From: Ophiocordyceps camponoti-saundersi (nom. inval.)
Taxonomy: Eukaryota > Ascomycota > Sordariomycetes > Hypocreales > Ophiocordycipitaceae
DNA: 64,000 nt
Direction of reading: 5' to 3'
Assembly: GCA_003339415.1 (NCBI GenBank)
Contig: PDHQ01000005.1
Coordinates: 62,001-126,000 of the forward strand
Position numbers and translations under genes: made by a program. This document shows, piece by piece, positions 32,946-46,003 of this stretch. The notes below the pieces were generated by a model. The model searched no databases. It worked only from the letters and a program-made list of their open reading frames with translations, and was not told where the DNA came from. Position 1 is the first letter of the stretch. Each line of letters starts with the position of its first letter.

Positions 32946-34682
32946 ATGGCCGACAAGCTCAAAAACGAGCGTCGTCCTTCCGTCGTCGCCCTCCACACAG
33001 CCCAAGATGTCGAACACGCCGAGGCCCCGGTAACGTGGAAGGCCTACGTTCTATGCGCCTTCGCCTCCTTCGGCGGCATCTTCTTCGGCTACGACTCGGG
33101 CTACATCAACGGCGTTCTCGGATCCAAAGTCTTCGTCCACGCTCTCATGGGCCCCAACGTCGAGAAAGTGTCGGAGAATTACAGCTCGCTCATCGTCTCT
33201 ATCCTCTCTTGCGGTACTTTCTTTGGCGCTCTCGTTGCTGGTGATGTCGCGGATCGCATCGGGAGGAAGTGGACCGTCATCATGGGCTGCTGCATTTACA
33301 TGCTTGGTGTTGCCGTTCAGATGATCACCAGCGAGACTAATGCCCTGCCTCCCATGGTTGCTGGTCGGCTTATTGCTGGTATCGGCGTCGGCTTCGAATC
33401 GGCTGTTGTCATTCTTTACATGTCCGAGATTTGCCCTCGCAAGATCCGCGGCGCTCTTGTTTCTGGCTATCAGTTTTGCATCACCATTGGCATCCTGCTG
33501 GCATCTTGCGTCGTCTACGCTACGCAGAACATCAGATCGACGGCTTCGTATCGCATCCCCATCGCTATTCAGTTCCCTTGGGCTCTCATCCTCGCCGGTG
33601 GCCTCTTGTTCATGCCCGATTCGCCCCGTTACTTCGTCAAGAAGGGCCTGATTCAGAAGGCTGCCAATGCCCTCGCTCGCGTCCGCGCCCAGCCCGAATC
33701 TTCCGAATATGTCCAGGCCGAGCTGGCCGAGATCATCGCCAACGAGGAATACGAGCGTTCTCTGGTCCCTCACAACACCTGGTGGAGTAGCTGGGCCAAC
33801 TGCTTCCGCGGCAGCATCTTCTCTTCCAAGTCCAACTTGCGCCGTACCGTCCTCGGCACATCTCTTCAGATGATGCAGCAATGGTAAGTCGTCCATGTAT
33901 TCCTTTCCTTTCTCTCTGCCCAAGACGCTCCCCTCTCACACACGACATACAGGACCGGCGTCAACTTCATCTTCTACTACTCCACCCCCTTTCTGCAATC
34001 CACAGGCGCCATCAGCAACTCGTTCCTCATCTCCATGATCTTCACCCTCGTCAACGTCCTGTCGACCCCCCTCTCCTTCTGGACCGTCGAGCGCTTCGGC
34101 CGCCGCACCATCCTCATCTACGGCGCCCTCGGCATGCTCATCTGCCAGTTCATCGTCGCCCTCGTCGGCGTCACCGTCGGCTTCGACCACACCCACCTGG
34201 ACACGGCCACGAACCAAAACATCGCCAACAACATCCCGGCCGTCAACGCCCAGATCGCCTTCATCGCCATCTTCATCTTCTTCTTCGCCTCCACATGGGG
34301 TCCCGGCGCTTGGGTCGTCACCGGAGAAATCTTCCCCCTGCCCATCCGCTCGCGCGGCGTCGGCCTGTCGACTGCTTCCAATTGGCTGTGGAATACCATC
34401 ATCGCCGTCATCACCCCCTACATGGTCGGCGAGGACCGCGGCAACCTCAAGTCTTCCGTCTTCTTCGTCTGGGGCGGCCTCTGCACATGCGCCTTCGTCT
34501 ACGCCTACTTCCTCATCCCCGAGACCAAGGGATTGTCTCTCGAGCAGGTCGACAAGATGATGGAGGAGACGACCCCTCGCAAGTCGGCCAAGTGGAAGCC
34601 TCACGCCACCTACGCCTCCACCATGGGTGTCGGTGACTACATGGAAAAGGCCGAGGTCGAGGACATTGAGAGGCGTGTCTAA
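32946..34682 (+). CDS. MFS hexose transporter (high-affinity glucose type)
   Basis: Sugar:H+ symporter of the plasma membrane, 555 residues in two exons (32946-33883 and 33953-34682). Seen: GGIFFGYDSGYINGV in TM1, DRIGRKWT after TM2, GRLIAGIGVGFESA in TM4, LYMSEICPRKIRGALVS after it, PDSPRYFVKKG after TM6, WTGVNFIFYYS in TM7, ERFGRRTILI after TM8 and PETKGLSLEQVDKMMEE near the end. The start is the ATG preceded by CAAA, after a CT-rich leader of about 200 bases, which suggests strong expression. The opening YDSGYINGV is of the kind found in fungal high-affinity glucose carriers. Substrate range is not certain. It stands alone, with 4.3 kb of gene-free DNA upstream. Confidence 0.92.
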
Positions 34683-36629
34683 GTTATTTGCAGGGCTGGC
34701 CTTGCTCTCAACAACCGATCAACTATTCTCTTTCCCTCTCACTCTCTTCTTTCTCGTCTCAATGCTTTAAAACGCCTCCTCTTCCCCCGCCTTTGTTTTC
34801 TTTTCTTCTCTCCTTTTCTTCCGTACCATGTTTTTTTTCTTCTTATTTTCTTTTTTATTTTGTCCATGTCTAATGACCCGTTGACCAGGCGATGGAATGA
34901 GCATACCCCCCCCCGGGACTGAGCAGGCGTTGCAAGACATAAATAAAGAGAGACAGGGCAACTGAATGTCCCGCATGTAAAAGACCTTTCTCTTCTTTTT
35001 TTTCCTCTTCTTTCTGTCCTACTCTTAGACCTTTTATCAACCTCGAGGCATTTCATTCAAACGTCATCATTTTTTGACCTTTTTCAAACCGTGATTCCCT
35101 CGTGCCCTAATCTCTCCCCCACCCTCCCTCCCCTTCTTCTCTTCCTTCTAGCCTCGAAGCTCTATGCTTCTCCCGAGCTTTTAAATGCATATGACGCTAT
35201 CGCTACCGATGCAGGTGCTGACGAAAGGGAATAGTCCCTTTACGCTTTCGGATCTGCCGGTCTTTTACATTTTCGGGTCCGTCGCGGAGACTCCCGCTTT
35301 TCTTGCGAGACGCTTCCGTACTTGGTAAAGTGGGAAGAGGGTGGTGTCTGAGTAGCAGAAATCAGTCGAGATGTCTCGGGCGCGTCTAATCGATTAAAGA
35401 CATCTGGGCCTTTGGAAAGGGGGAAGATCATGTAGAGACAGGTCTCGGTTGTGGGCGGGAGGAGATTTGAGACGAAGAGCAGGTAGGTTCAAGAGGTTCA
35501 GTTGATCTTATAACATAGGCTTTCCCCATCATCGCCTTGATACCCGGCAGATCGAAGGGATGAAGGTGAGATGAGAAGCGAAGCAAGCATTTCATCAGAA
35601 GCGACAGACGATTCACATAACCTGGCACTGGTATCTATATACATGTATGCTCATCAGCTGGAGAGGCTGGTAGGTCAACGATGGATCAAAGCATTAGTGC
35701 AACGGATAAGTTGCCAGCTATGTATGGTACAGTGAAAGAGTTGATTGATTGACAGCAAGATTGGTGTAGCTGCCCAAGAAGAAAACGAGGCCTCTCCAAT
35801 GTGAGTTACATACATGTCTGTGTATGTAGTCCCGTCAAGGGCAGTCATCCTGACCATCTCTACAGAGTATATATACCGAGGTGCTTCCACATTTGAGCGC
35901 CAGACCTGCAAAGCGCATCGTACCCAAATCAACGGGAAGAGGAGAACAACCTCGCCACCTTGACTGGCAGTCATGCAACCCATCCGACTGTGCCATCTTT
36001 GGTCGCAGTGATCAACCCGTCATTTCGTTGCCCCTCACTCCCAGTCGCAAATTAAACACTGAAGTCTTCCCTCGAAAGCTCGTCTTAAAGTTCTGGATGA
36101 ATCGGTTGTGTGTATGTATAGTATCTGGCAGCGGCGTTAACACCTTTAAACTCGACGAACCTCCATTTTCATACCATCACTCGCCGTCGTCTAGATGGGC
36201 CTGTCGGATAACCTGGGTACGATGATCGGCCTTCATGGTATCGAAAGCCAGGCGGATCAGCGTCCGTTCGGTGACTTGCCCCGGCCGTCAGGCCCATGCC
36301 GTCAGCGCCGTGCCCTTACGACTGCGGCTTTAAGCTGGAGGGAATCTTCTGCTGCTGCACAAGACCATTGACGATAAGGCCTTTCTTTTTCCTTGCAGAG
36401 GGAAATTTCGATCCGTGTATTCAGTACTCCGAAACAGTATCCGAACTAGGCAGATACCGGACAGCAAGCCTGGGCCGACGACGATTCGAACGTGCTTCCA
36501 AAGGCCCTTCACAGGATGCAGCACGTTTGAGAGGCTGTCGCTCCCCGTTTATCAGATGTCAAGTACGCTGGAAGAATAGTTCCAGCGCTTGTCCAAAGCT
36601 AACCACCCTCCTTCTCCGTAAAGGTGGTC
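34683..36629. other. Intergenic, no gene seen
   Basis: 1.9 kb. The first 350 bases look like a 3' untranslated region (T-rich, with ATAAATAAA near 34940). The rest holds only short frames without domains. No RNA gene was recognised. Confidence 0.45.
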
Positions 36630-37430
36630 TTAAGAAGAGGCTACTTTCCGCCTTTTTTGCTTCTCGTCTTGTTCGGCCAAAACTTTGGCCGCCAGAGATG
36701 CTGCTATGGGGTTATTGATGCCTTTTATCCTCGAATCACCTTCCTCCCGTGGTCGCTTGCTGCCGGTTCTAGCTTGAGCATCTTCCGCATCCGCAATCTC
36801 CCTTGACTCTTCGCCTTTGCGCTTCTTCTTGTATTTCTTGTCTGACTTGTCCTTCTTTAGACTGTGCGAGAGGCCTTTTGCCCGCAAGTCTTCTAACCTC
36901 CTTTCCTGTCGCTGCGTGTCCTTCTCAGCAGACGGAAGAAGAACAATGACATTATCTCGATCAAAGCCAGTCTCGCACTCGGGGCACGTCTCCGCCTGTA
37001 TCTCGGCGATCGCGACCTCGGCAAAGACGTGACCACAGGGTATCAGATACACGGCCTTGGTAGCCGGACCCATCTCCTTCATGGATATGGGACAAGCCCA
37101 CTTGCCGCTGTGTCTCGAGAACTTGAGTTTGACCACGTCTCGTAGGGATGCGATGCCCATCGAGGCCGGAGTTGTTTTCGTCGTCGCGGCATCTGCAGGC
37201 TCATCAGAGGGTATGAGGCCGTTGAGTATGGCTTCGTAGTTGTAAAGCCGTCCGCGCCCGTCCGACACGACGGTTTCCAGGTCGAGCGGTTCGCCGCTGA
37301 GAGCGCAGTGCGCCCAGGCGTGTGTCAGAGATTCGAGGGCGGTGGCCTTGAGTTCGGAGACGGTCGGTGCGCGGGAGGCATTCTTGACCAGTTCGCGCCG
37401 CTTGGGGATGGAGCCGCCATCATTGCCCAT
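36630..37430 (-). CDS. rtf2: Replication termination factor 2 (Rtf2) homologue
   Basis: Single exon, 266 residues. The start MGNDGGSIPKRRELVK is the hallmark of the Rtf2 family. The domain carries a RING-like C2HC2 zinc-finger core: CPISMKEM (about 113), LIPCGHVF (about 130) and CPECETGF (about 149). A lysine-rich, probably nuclear, C-terminal tail follows (SLKKDKSDKKYKKKRKG), then the conserved INNPIAASLAAKVL. In fission yeast Rtf2 stabilises paused replication forks at RTS1 and affects splicing. Its role here is inferred from the family. It is divergent from the TOR gene, with 677 bp between the start codons. Confidence 0.92.
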   Translation of the reverse strand: MGNDGGSIPKRRELVKNASRAPTVSELKATALESLTHAWAHCALSGEPLDLETVVSDGRGRLYNYEAILNGLIPSDEPADAATTKTTPASMGIASLRDVVKLKFSRHSGKWACPISMKEMGPATKAVYLIPCGHVFAEVAIAEIQAETCPECETGFDRDNVIVLLPSAEKDTQRQERRLEDLRAKGLSHSLKKDKSDKKYKKKRKGEESREIADAEDAQARTGSKRPREEGDSRIKGINNPIAASLAAKVLAEQDEKQKRRKVASS

Positions 37431-38107
37431 ATCGCAAGTTGGTAAGAAAGAGAGATACGAGGAGGAGGGTTGTTACGGTTAACTGCCAACTGATGGGACA
37501 TGAAGCCCATCTGATAGGCAGAGCCGCAGGTATGTAAGCAGATTTCGAGGTGGTTTACCGCACAGTTTCAATCGGCTCTCGCATGCACGGTGTCAACAGG
37601 AGGCACCACTGGAGGCTGGCCCGGCCGAGGAGGATTAGGAGAAGAACCGAGGCTGCAGCGCCAACGGGCTGTAAAGTGAAGCCTCACGTGACAGTGTGGC
37701 GCACGGCGCCCAGATGACCTGGGCGGTTGGACCCACCACTCCCAGCCCGCAGCTGCCTCATCACAGCCTCGTGAGTCGTACATAATCCCGGTTCGGATCG
37801 CCGCTCCTGACCTCACGCATCGTCGATGCCTCTCCGCCCGTGCTCTGACGGTCGCGAGAGCAGCTGCCCCTCGGAACAACTTTCGTTCGGCATCTTGATC
37901 GCTATAGCCGACAACGACGATACCACCTTTTCAACCACAGCGTCGAGCGATATTATCTGAACGCAACAGATAACCTCTTGATAACCTCTTTGCCCCCTAG
38001 ATACCTGCCTGCTTGCCCTTCAGCAGGTCTCTTTCATGACGATCGGATCGCAGACTTCAGGGGCTTCCCCGTATAACGAAACCTAGTGAAGGGCGCCTCG
38101 AAACATC
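37431..38107. promoter_or_regulatory. Divergent promoter region, rtf2 / TOR
   Basis: 677 bp between two divergent housekeeping genes. An imperfect repeat, GATAACCTCTT, occurs twice near 37970-37990. I found no recognisable operator and no gene. Confidence 0.4.
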
Positions 38108-41100
38108 ATGGCGCAGCAACAACAGGTTGCTCTCGAGCGCCTAGAACACATCACGCGCGGCTTGCGGTCTCGGTATGCTCACCGCCCAGCCCGAGACCCG
38201 TTTGAAGTATGCTGACCTCTTCTCCTTCAGCATTGGAGATGATATTCGAAAGCGCGCTGCCCTGCAGCTTCGTGAGCTCGTCGTCGTTTGCCATCGCGGT
38301 GCGGTCCATCATCGAAATCCATACTCTACGTATCACTGATAATCCCGACAGACCTCAGCCAGGAGCAATTCCTCGCCTTTTACAACGTCGTCAATAACCG
38401 AATCACTCAACTCATCACTCATGGAAGTGACTCTGCCGAGCGACTGGGCGGCATCTTTGCCCTCGACGCTCTCGTCGAGTTTGAGGGCGTCGACGTCGCC
38501 GCCAAATACACCCGGTTCACCCAGAACCTTAAAACGATTCTTCGTGGCAAAGACATCAATCCCATGCAACCTGCAGCCATCGCCTTGGGAAAGCTCTGTC
38601 GTCCGGGAGGCTCTCTCATCTCCGAGCTGGTCGAGTCCGAAGTGAACACGGCGCTCGAGTGGCTTCAGAACGACCGGGTCGAGGAACGCAGATACAGTGC
38701 TGTTCTAGTGCTTAGGGAGCTCGCCAAAAACGCACCGACCCTCATGTATCAGTTCATTCCGACCATCTTCGACTGGATCTGGGTTGGGCTGCGAGATCCT
38801 CGGAAGCTCATCCGCGCCACCTCTGCCGAGACCGTCAGCGCTTGCTTCCGCATCATACGCGAGAGGGATCAGGAGATGAGGCAGCTGTGGATGACCAAGA
38901 TCTTCAACGAGGCCAGACTGGGTCTCAAGATAAACACTGTCGAGTCCATACATGCCTCGCTCCTGGTTCTGAAGGAGCTCCTTGAGCAGGGAGGCATGTT
39001 TATGCAGGAACACTATCAAGAAGCTTGCGACGTGGTCTTCAAACACAAGGAGCACCGAGATCCGACAATTCGGAGTACCGTTGTGCTTCTCATCCCCGAT
39101 CTGGCCAGCTACTCGCCAGCAGATTTTGCCCACGGCTGGCTGCACAAGTTTATGGTCTACCTTTCCGGTATGCTGAAGAAGGACAAAGAGCGTAATGACG
39201 CCTTCCTAGCCATTGGTAACATTGCCAACTCGGTAAAGAGCGCAATTGCCCCGTACCTCGACGGCGTCCTCATCTACGTCAGGGAGGGTCTCAGTGTTCA
39301 ATCCCGCAAGAGAGGCTCGGTGGACCCCGTCTTCGACTGCATCAGTCGTTTGGCCGTCGCTGTGGGCCAGACGCTGAGCAAGTACATGGAGGCACTGCTC
39401 GATCCCATCTTCGCCTGCGACCTGACGCCCAAGCTGACCCAGGCCTTGGTGGACATGGCCTTTTACATACCGCCCGTCAAGCCCACGATCCAGGAGAGAC
39501 TACTCGACATGCTGAGCGTCGTCCTGTGCGGTGAACCCTTCAAGCCGCTGGGCGCCCCGCAGCCCAATACGCTCAGCTCCGTGCCCGCCATCGCCAAGGA
39601 TGCCAAGGATCCTCAGGCCTACGAGCATCGCCGGGCCGAGGTTAAGCTCGCGCTCAACACCCTAGGGAGCTTCGACTTTTCTGGCCACATCCTCAACGAA
39701 TTCGTTCGCGACGTAGCCATCAAGTATGTCGAAGACGAGGACCCGGAGATCAGAGAGGCGGCGGCCCTCACATGCTGCCAGCTCTATGTCAGGGACCCTA
39801 TCGTCAACCAGACCAGCTATCACGCCCTACAGGTCGTGGGGGACGTTATTGAGAAGCTGCTTACCGTCGGCGTGTCGGACCCGGAGCCGAGCATTCGGCG
39901 GACAGTTCTGGCCGCTCTTGACGAACGTTTCGACCGTCATCTAGCCAAAGCTGAGAATATTCGTATATTGTTCTTTGCTCTCAACGACGAGGTGTTTCCT
40001 ATCAGAGAGGTTGCCATATCCATCATTGGCCGGCTTGCCAAGTTCAACCCGGCCTACGTCATCCCTTCTCTGCGAAAGACGCTCATCCAGATGCTCACCG
40101 AGCTAGAGTTCTCCGACGTCGCCCGCAACAAGGAAGAGAGCGCCAAGCTGCTTAGCCTCTTGGTACAGAACGCGCAGACGCTTATCAAACCATACGTCGA
40201 GCCTATGATCTCAGTTCTCCTTCCCAAGGCGAGCGACCCCTTGCCGTCGGTTGCCGCTACCATTCTCAAGGCTATTGGCGAGCTGGCTACCGTTGGAGGC
40301 GAGGACATGCTCCCGTATAAGGATCGGCTGATGCCCCTGATCATCGACGCACTACAAGACCAGAGTTCCAACATGAAGCGTGAGGCCGCCCTCAACGCCC
40401 TGGGTCATCTCGCCAGTAATTCGGGATACGTCATCGAGCCGTACCTCGAATATCCTCAGCTGCTGGAGATTTTGCAGGGCATCATTAGGACCGAGGGTCA
40501 GAGAGGACCCTTGCGACAGGAGACAATCAAGTTGATGGGCATATTGGGGGCCCTAGACCCCTACAAGCATCAGGTAAGCCTAACTCACCATATGCTACGT
40601 TTCCTAAATGTCGATACTAACGACAAAGCGCAGCAAGTCGAGGAAAGGATCCCCGAAGTCCAGCGCCGGGTCGAGTCTAACCAGATGACCGACATCTCGC
40701 TCATGATGACTGGATTGACCCCCTCTAACAAGGAATACTTCCCCACTGTCGTCATCAACGCCTTATTGCAAATCCTCAAGGACCACTCTCTCGCGCAGCA
40801 TCATGCCGCCGTGATCGAGGCCATCATGAATATCTTCAGGACGCTCGGCCTTGAGTGCGTGTCCTTTCTTGATCGAATCGTCCCGGCGTTCCTTCACGTC
40901 ATTCGATCGTCGGCCTCGACCCGGCTCGAGTCGTATTTCAACCAGCTGGCGACCCTAGTGAGCATTGTGCGCCAGCACATCAGGAACTACCTTCACGATA
41001 TCATCGAGATTCTCCAGGAATACTGGCACAAGTCTACCTCGCTGCAGACTACCATTATCTCGCTCGTCGAGGCTATCTCCCGCTCCCTCGAAGGCGAGTT

Positions 41101-44100
41101 CAAGATCTACCTGGCTGGCATCTTGCCCCTCATGCTCGGCGTTCTCGATAAGGACTTGAGTGCCAAGAGAATCCCCTCGGAGCGGGTGCTGCACGCGTTC
41201 CTCGTCTTCGGCGCCAGTGCCGAAGAGTACATGCACCTCATCATCCCCGTTATCGTTCGCACATTTGAAAAGCAGGGTCAGCCCGCTTTCATCCGCAAGC
41301 AGGCTATCGACACCATCGGCAAGATCTCTCGGCAGGTAAACCTGAACGACTACGCAGCGAAGATCATCCATCCGCTTACCCGAGTATTGGACATGGGCGA
41401 GCCGCCGCTGCGGGCAGCGGCGCTGGACACGCTCTGCGCCTTGATTCAGCAGCTTGGAAAGGACTACCTTCATTTCATGGGCACCGTCAACAAGGTAATG
41501 AGTCTGCATCAGATACAGCACCAGAACTACGAGCTGCTCGCGAGCAAGTTGAAGAAGGGCGAGGTGTTGCCTCAGGATCTCAGTTCACAGCCTCGCTTCA
41601 CCGACATGGCGGACGAGACGCCCCTGGCAGACCTCGGCACCAAGAAGCTCGAGATGAACCCGGTACACCTGAAGGCGGCCTGGGACACGAGAGGCAAGTC
41701 CACGAAGGAGGACTGGCAAGAATGGCTGCGGCGTTTCAGCACGACGCTGCTGACCGAGTCGCCGAACCATGCGCTGCGGGCGTGCGCCAGCCTGGCCAGC
41801 GTCTACCTGCCCCTCGCGCGTGAGCTGTTCAACTCGGCTTTCGTCTCCTGCTGGAGCGAGCTTTACGAGCAATTTCAAGACGAGCTTATCCAAAACATTG
41901 AGAGCGCCATCAAGTCGGAGAACGTGCCGCCCGATCTGTTGGGCCTGCTTCTCAACCTGGCCGAGTTCATGGAGCACGACGACAAGGCGCTGCCTATCGA
42001 CATACGCGTCCTCGGGAGAGAGGCGGCCCGGTGCCATGCCTACGCCAAGGCTCTCCATTACAAGGAATTGGAGTTTTTGCAGGATCAGAGCAGCGGTGCG
42101 GTGGAGGCGCTCATCGTCATCAACAACCAGCTCCAGCAGTCGGACGCGGCCATCGGCATCCTCCGCAAGGCGCAATTGTATAAGGAGGGCATCCAGCTGC
42201 GCGAGACGTGGTTCGAGAAGCTCGAGCGCTGGGAGGAGGCGCTGGCGTTTTACAACAAGCGAGAGCGCGAGGTGGCAGCGGATCAGCCTGTGCCTATCGA
42301 AATCGTCATGGGCAAGATGCGCTGTCTTCACGCGCTGGGCGAGTGGGACGCGCTGGCCAACTTGACGGGCAGCACATGGGCCAACTCGGCGCCCGAGGTG
42401 CAGCGAATGATTGCGCCATTGGCCACGGCGGCGGCATGGGGTCAGTGCAAATGGGACTCGATGGATAACTACCTGTCGTCCCTCAAGCGCCTCTCGCCGG
42501 ATCGGTCATTCTTTGGTGCCATCCTGGCCCTTCACCGAAATCAGTTCCGCGAGGCCATCGCATGTGTGGAGCAGGCGCGAGAGGGTCTGGACACGGAGCT
42601 TAGCGCGCTGGTGAGCGAGTCGTACAACCGGGCTTACCAAGTGGTGGTGCGGGTGCAGATGCTGGCGGAGCTGGAGGAGCTCATCGTCTACAAGCAATGC
42701 GACGAGAAGAAGCAGGCGACGATGCGCAAGACGTGGGAGACGAGACTTCAGGGCTGCCAGCGCAACGTTGAGGTCTGGCACCGCATGCTACGGCTTCGAG
42801 CGCTGGTACTTTCTCCTGTTGAGAACATGCGGATGTGGATCAAGTTCGCCAACCTCTGCCGCAAGTCGGGCCGGATGGGGCTGGCGGAAAAGTCGCTGAA
42901 GCAGCTGATCGGGTCGGACGCGGCCCTGGAGACGATGATACCCTACTGGCCAGAGAGCATCAACGAGCGGACGACGGCCGCGGCGGCCGCGGCGCGCAAC
43001 ATACCGGCGCAGGTGACTTACGCCGTGCTCAAGTTCGAGTGGGAGCTGGGCCAGCAGCCGCCGACGGCGCGGCGGGACGGCGTGGCGGAGAGGACGCTCT
43101 ACTGCCTGCAGCGCTTCACCAACGACACGGCGCACCGGCTCGACGTGGCCAAGGCGCACCTGTCGGCGCAGGCTGGTGGCGACATGAACCTGACGGCCGA
43201 CTACGGATTCCAGCACCAGGTGGACCCGGCGCTGGTGAGTCCGCAGACGCAGCGGGCGCTCTACGACCAGACGGTGCTGCTGGCCAAGTGCTACCTGCGG
43301 CAGGGCGAGTGGCTCAAGGCGCTCAACAAGGACGACTGGCAGTGCAGCAAGGTGCAGGAGATTCTCACATCGTATTCGCAGGCTACGAAATACAACCCAC
43401 GCTGGTACAAGGCGTGGCACGCGTGGGCGCTGGCCAACTTTGAGATTGTGCAGACCATGTCGTCTTCGACCGCGTCGTCTTCGTCTTCGTCGGCGGCGAC
43501 ACACAACGATGGAGGAGGTCCTCCCCTCTCGCGGGCGGACCAGGCGATGGTGATCGAGCACGTTGTGCCGGCCATCCACGGCTTCTTCAAGTCCATTGCG
43601 CTATCGGCCGGCAGCTCGTTGCAGGACACGCTGCGGCTTTTGACGCTCTGGTTCACACACGGCGGCAGCTCCGAGGTCAACGCCGCGGTCATGGACGGCA
43701 TGGCCAACGTCAGCATCGACACCTGGCTCGAGGTTATTCCGCAGCTGATTGCGCGCATCAACCAGCCTAACAAGCGCGTGCAGCAGTCGGTGCATAACCT
43801 GCTGGCGGACGTGGGCCGGACGCACCCGCAGGCGCTCGTCTACCCCCTGACGGTGGCGATGAAGTCGTGGCAGAACACGCGGCGGTCGCGGTCTGCGGCG
43901 CAGATCATGGACAGCATGCGGCAGCACAGCGCGAACCTGGTGGCCCAAGCCGATACGGTCAGTCACGAGCTGATCCGGGTCGCGGTCCTGTGGCACGAGC
44001 TCTGGCACGAGGGGCTCGAAGAGGCTTCGCGGCTCTACTTTGGCGATCACAACATCGAGGGCATGTTCGCCACGCTGGAGCCGCTGCACGAGCTGCTGGA

Positions 44101-45687
44101 GCGCGGGCCGGAGACGCTACGGGAGATTTCCTTTGCGCAGGCGTTTGGACGCGACCTTAAGGAGGCGCAGGAGTGGTGTCACCAGTACGAGACGACGAAG
44201 AACGTCAACGAGCTCAACCAGGCCTGGGACCTCTACTATCAGGTTTTCCGGCGCATCACGCGACAGCTGCCGCAGGTGACATCTCTGGAGCTGACGTACT
44301 GCTCGCCCAAGTTGCTGGCGGCCAAGGACCTTGACCTGGCGGTGCCGGGAACGTACAAGAGCGGGCAGCCGATTGTGCGCATCACGTCGTTCGACTCGAC
44401 CTTTAGCGTCATCAACTCGAAGCAGCGACCACGGAAGCTCAATGCCAACGGCAGCGACGGCGTCTCTTACGCGTTCCTGCTCAAGGGTCACGAGGACATA
44501 CGGCAGGACGAGCGGGTGATGCAGCTGTTTGGGCTCTGCAACACGCTGCTGGCCAACGACTCGGAGTGCTACAAGCGACACCTCAACATCCAGCGGTACC
44601 CGGCAATACCTCTGTCGCAGAACTCGGGCCTGCTGGGCTGGGTGCCCAACAGCGACACGCTACACGTGCTGATCCGCGAGTACCGCGAGAGTCGCAAGAT
44701 CCTGCTGAACATTGAGCACCGCATCATGCTGCAGATGGCGCCCGACTACGACAATCTGACGCTGATGCAAAAGGTCGAGGTGTTTGGATACGCGCTGGAC
44801 AACACGACGGGCCAGGACCTTTACCGCGTGCTGTGGCTCAAGTCCAAGTCGTCGGAGGCGTGGCTGGAGCGGAGGACCAACTACACGCGATCGCTGGGCG
44901 TCATGTCCATGGTCGGCTACATACTAGGGCTCGGGGACCGGCACCCGTCGAACCTGATGCTGGACCGAATTACGGGCAAGATCATCCACATCGACTTTGG
45001 CGACTGCTTCGAGGTGGCGATGAAGCGGGAGAAGTACCCTGAACGGGTGCCGTTCCGGCTGACGAGGATGTTGACGTACGCCATGGAAGTTAGCAACATA
45101 GAGGGCAGCTTCAGGATCACTTGCGAGCATGTGATGCGGGTGCTGCGGGAGAATAAGGAGAGCGTCATGGCCGTGCTGGAGGCGGTGAGTCTTGATTATT
45201 TCCCCCTTTTTTTCCCTTCGTTTTCCACATCTGACTTGGAGAAACACAACAGTTCATCCACGATCCCCTTCTGACGTGGCGACTGACGAGCGCGGCGTCT
45301 CCTCCCGGGCCCAACTTCCAATCGGAGCGGGAGGCAGCGCTGGTGGGGCCGACGGCGGCGCGGGCAAGACGACATTCGATCCTCGACGCCGACGTGGCGC
45401 CATCGGAGCTCATGGCTAACGGTCAACCTTCGGGGCCGCCGCGGACGCGGGCGCGGACTAACAGTTCGGCGGTGGCGGAGGCGGTCAACGGCGCGGCTCA
45501 GGAGACGGAGAGTCAGAACGCACGGGCGGTCGAGGTGCTGGACCGAGTGTCGCAGAAGTTGACGGGTCGAGACTTTAAGACGCCCGACGAGCTGGACGTG
45601 ATCAATCAGGTCAACAAGCTGATTGTTGAGGCAACCAAGCTGGAGAACCTGTGCCAGCACTACATTGGGTGGTGCAGTTTCTGGTAG
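38108..45687 (+). CDS. tor: TOR serine/threonine kinase (PIK-related)
   Basis: Catalytic subunit of TORC1/TORC2, controlling growth in response to nutrients. Five exons: 38108-38172, 38231-38298, 38352-40573, 40634-45184, 45253-45687; 2446 residues, normal for fungal TOR. The N-terminal half is HEAT repeats. FAT covers about 1250-1800. FRB (about 1905-2005) begins [19 protein letters not shown], with Ser1917 at the position where substitutions give rapamycin resistance in yeast. The kinase domain has DRHPSNLML (Asp2220) and HIDFGD (Asp2239). FATC ends GWCSFW. The 60-nt intron 40574-40633 has a perfect TACTAAC branch site and no stop, so the frame reads through it. A serine-rich insert (near 43460-43500) and an extended, alanine/arginine-rich segment before FATC look lineage-specific. 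The exact start is supported by [15 protein letters not shown]. Confidence 0.97.
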
Positions 45688-46003
45688 GCTCAAGCCGGTC
45701 TGTATCACGTATCTTGTTTTACTCTGTCGGACGGCGCAGGGGTCGTCTTTGTGCTAGTAACGGGGTCATCATGTCTCTGTATGTACGCAGGTATGGGCGT
45801 CTAGGTAAGGGGGAATGTATCAGGATCACGAGGGATTCTGTCGGGATCGGAGGGTCGAGTGAGCATCTACCTAAGGCATAGGTAGGCACATGAGAAGAAG
45901 CAAGAATGTATCGATGAATCATCGTTCTGGTGCTGAGATGGAAGAGAGCTATACGCCCAGAAGAAGGGGAGGAGGATGAGGAAGAGGAGGAGGGCTGTAG
46001 GTG
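45688..46003. other. Convergent 3' intergenic region
   Basis: 316 bp between TOR and the convergent transporter gene. It presumably holds both 3' untranslated ends. No feature was recognised. Confidence 0.4.

Noticed and set aside
33051..33923. 290-codon antisense frame
   Set aside because: It lies opposite the hexose transporter exon; this is a common shadow of GC3-rich coding sequence.
40574..40633. Coding reading of the TOR segment between exons 3 and 4
   Set aside because: A perfect branch site and both splice sites show it is an intron despite the open frame.
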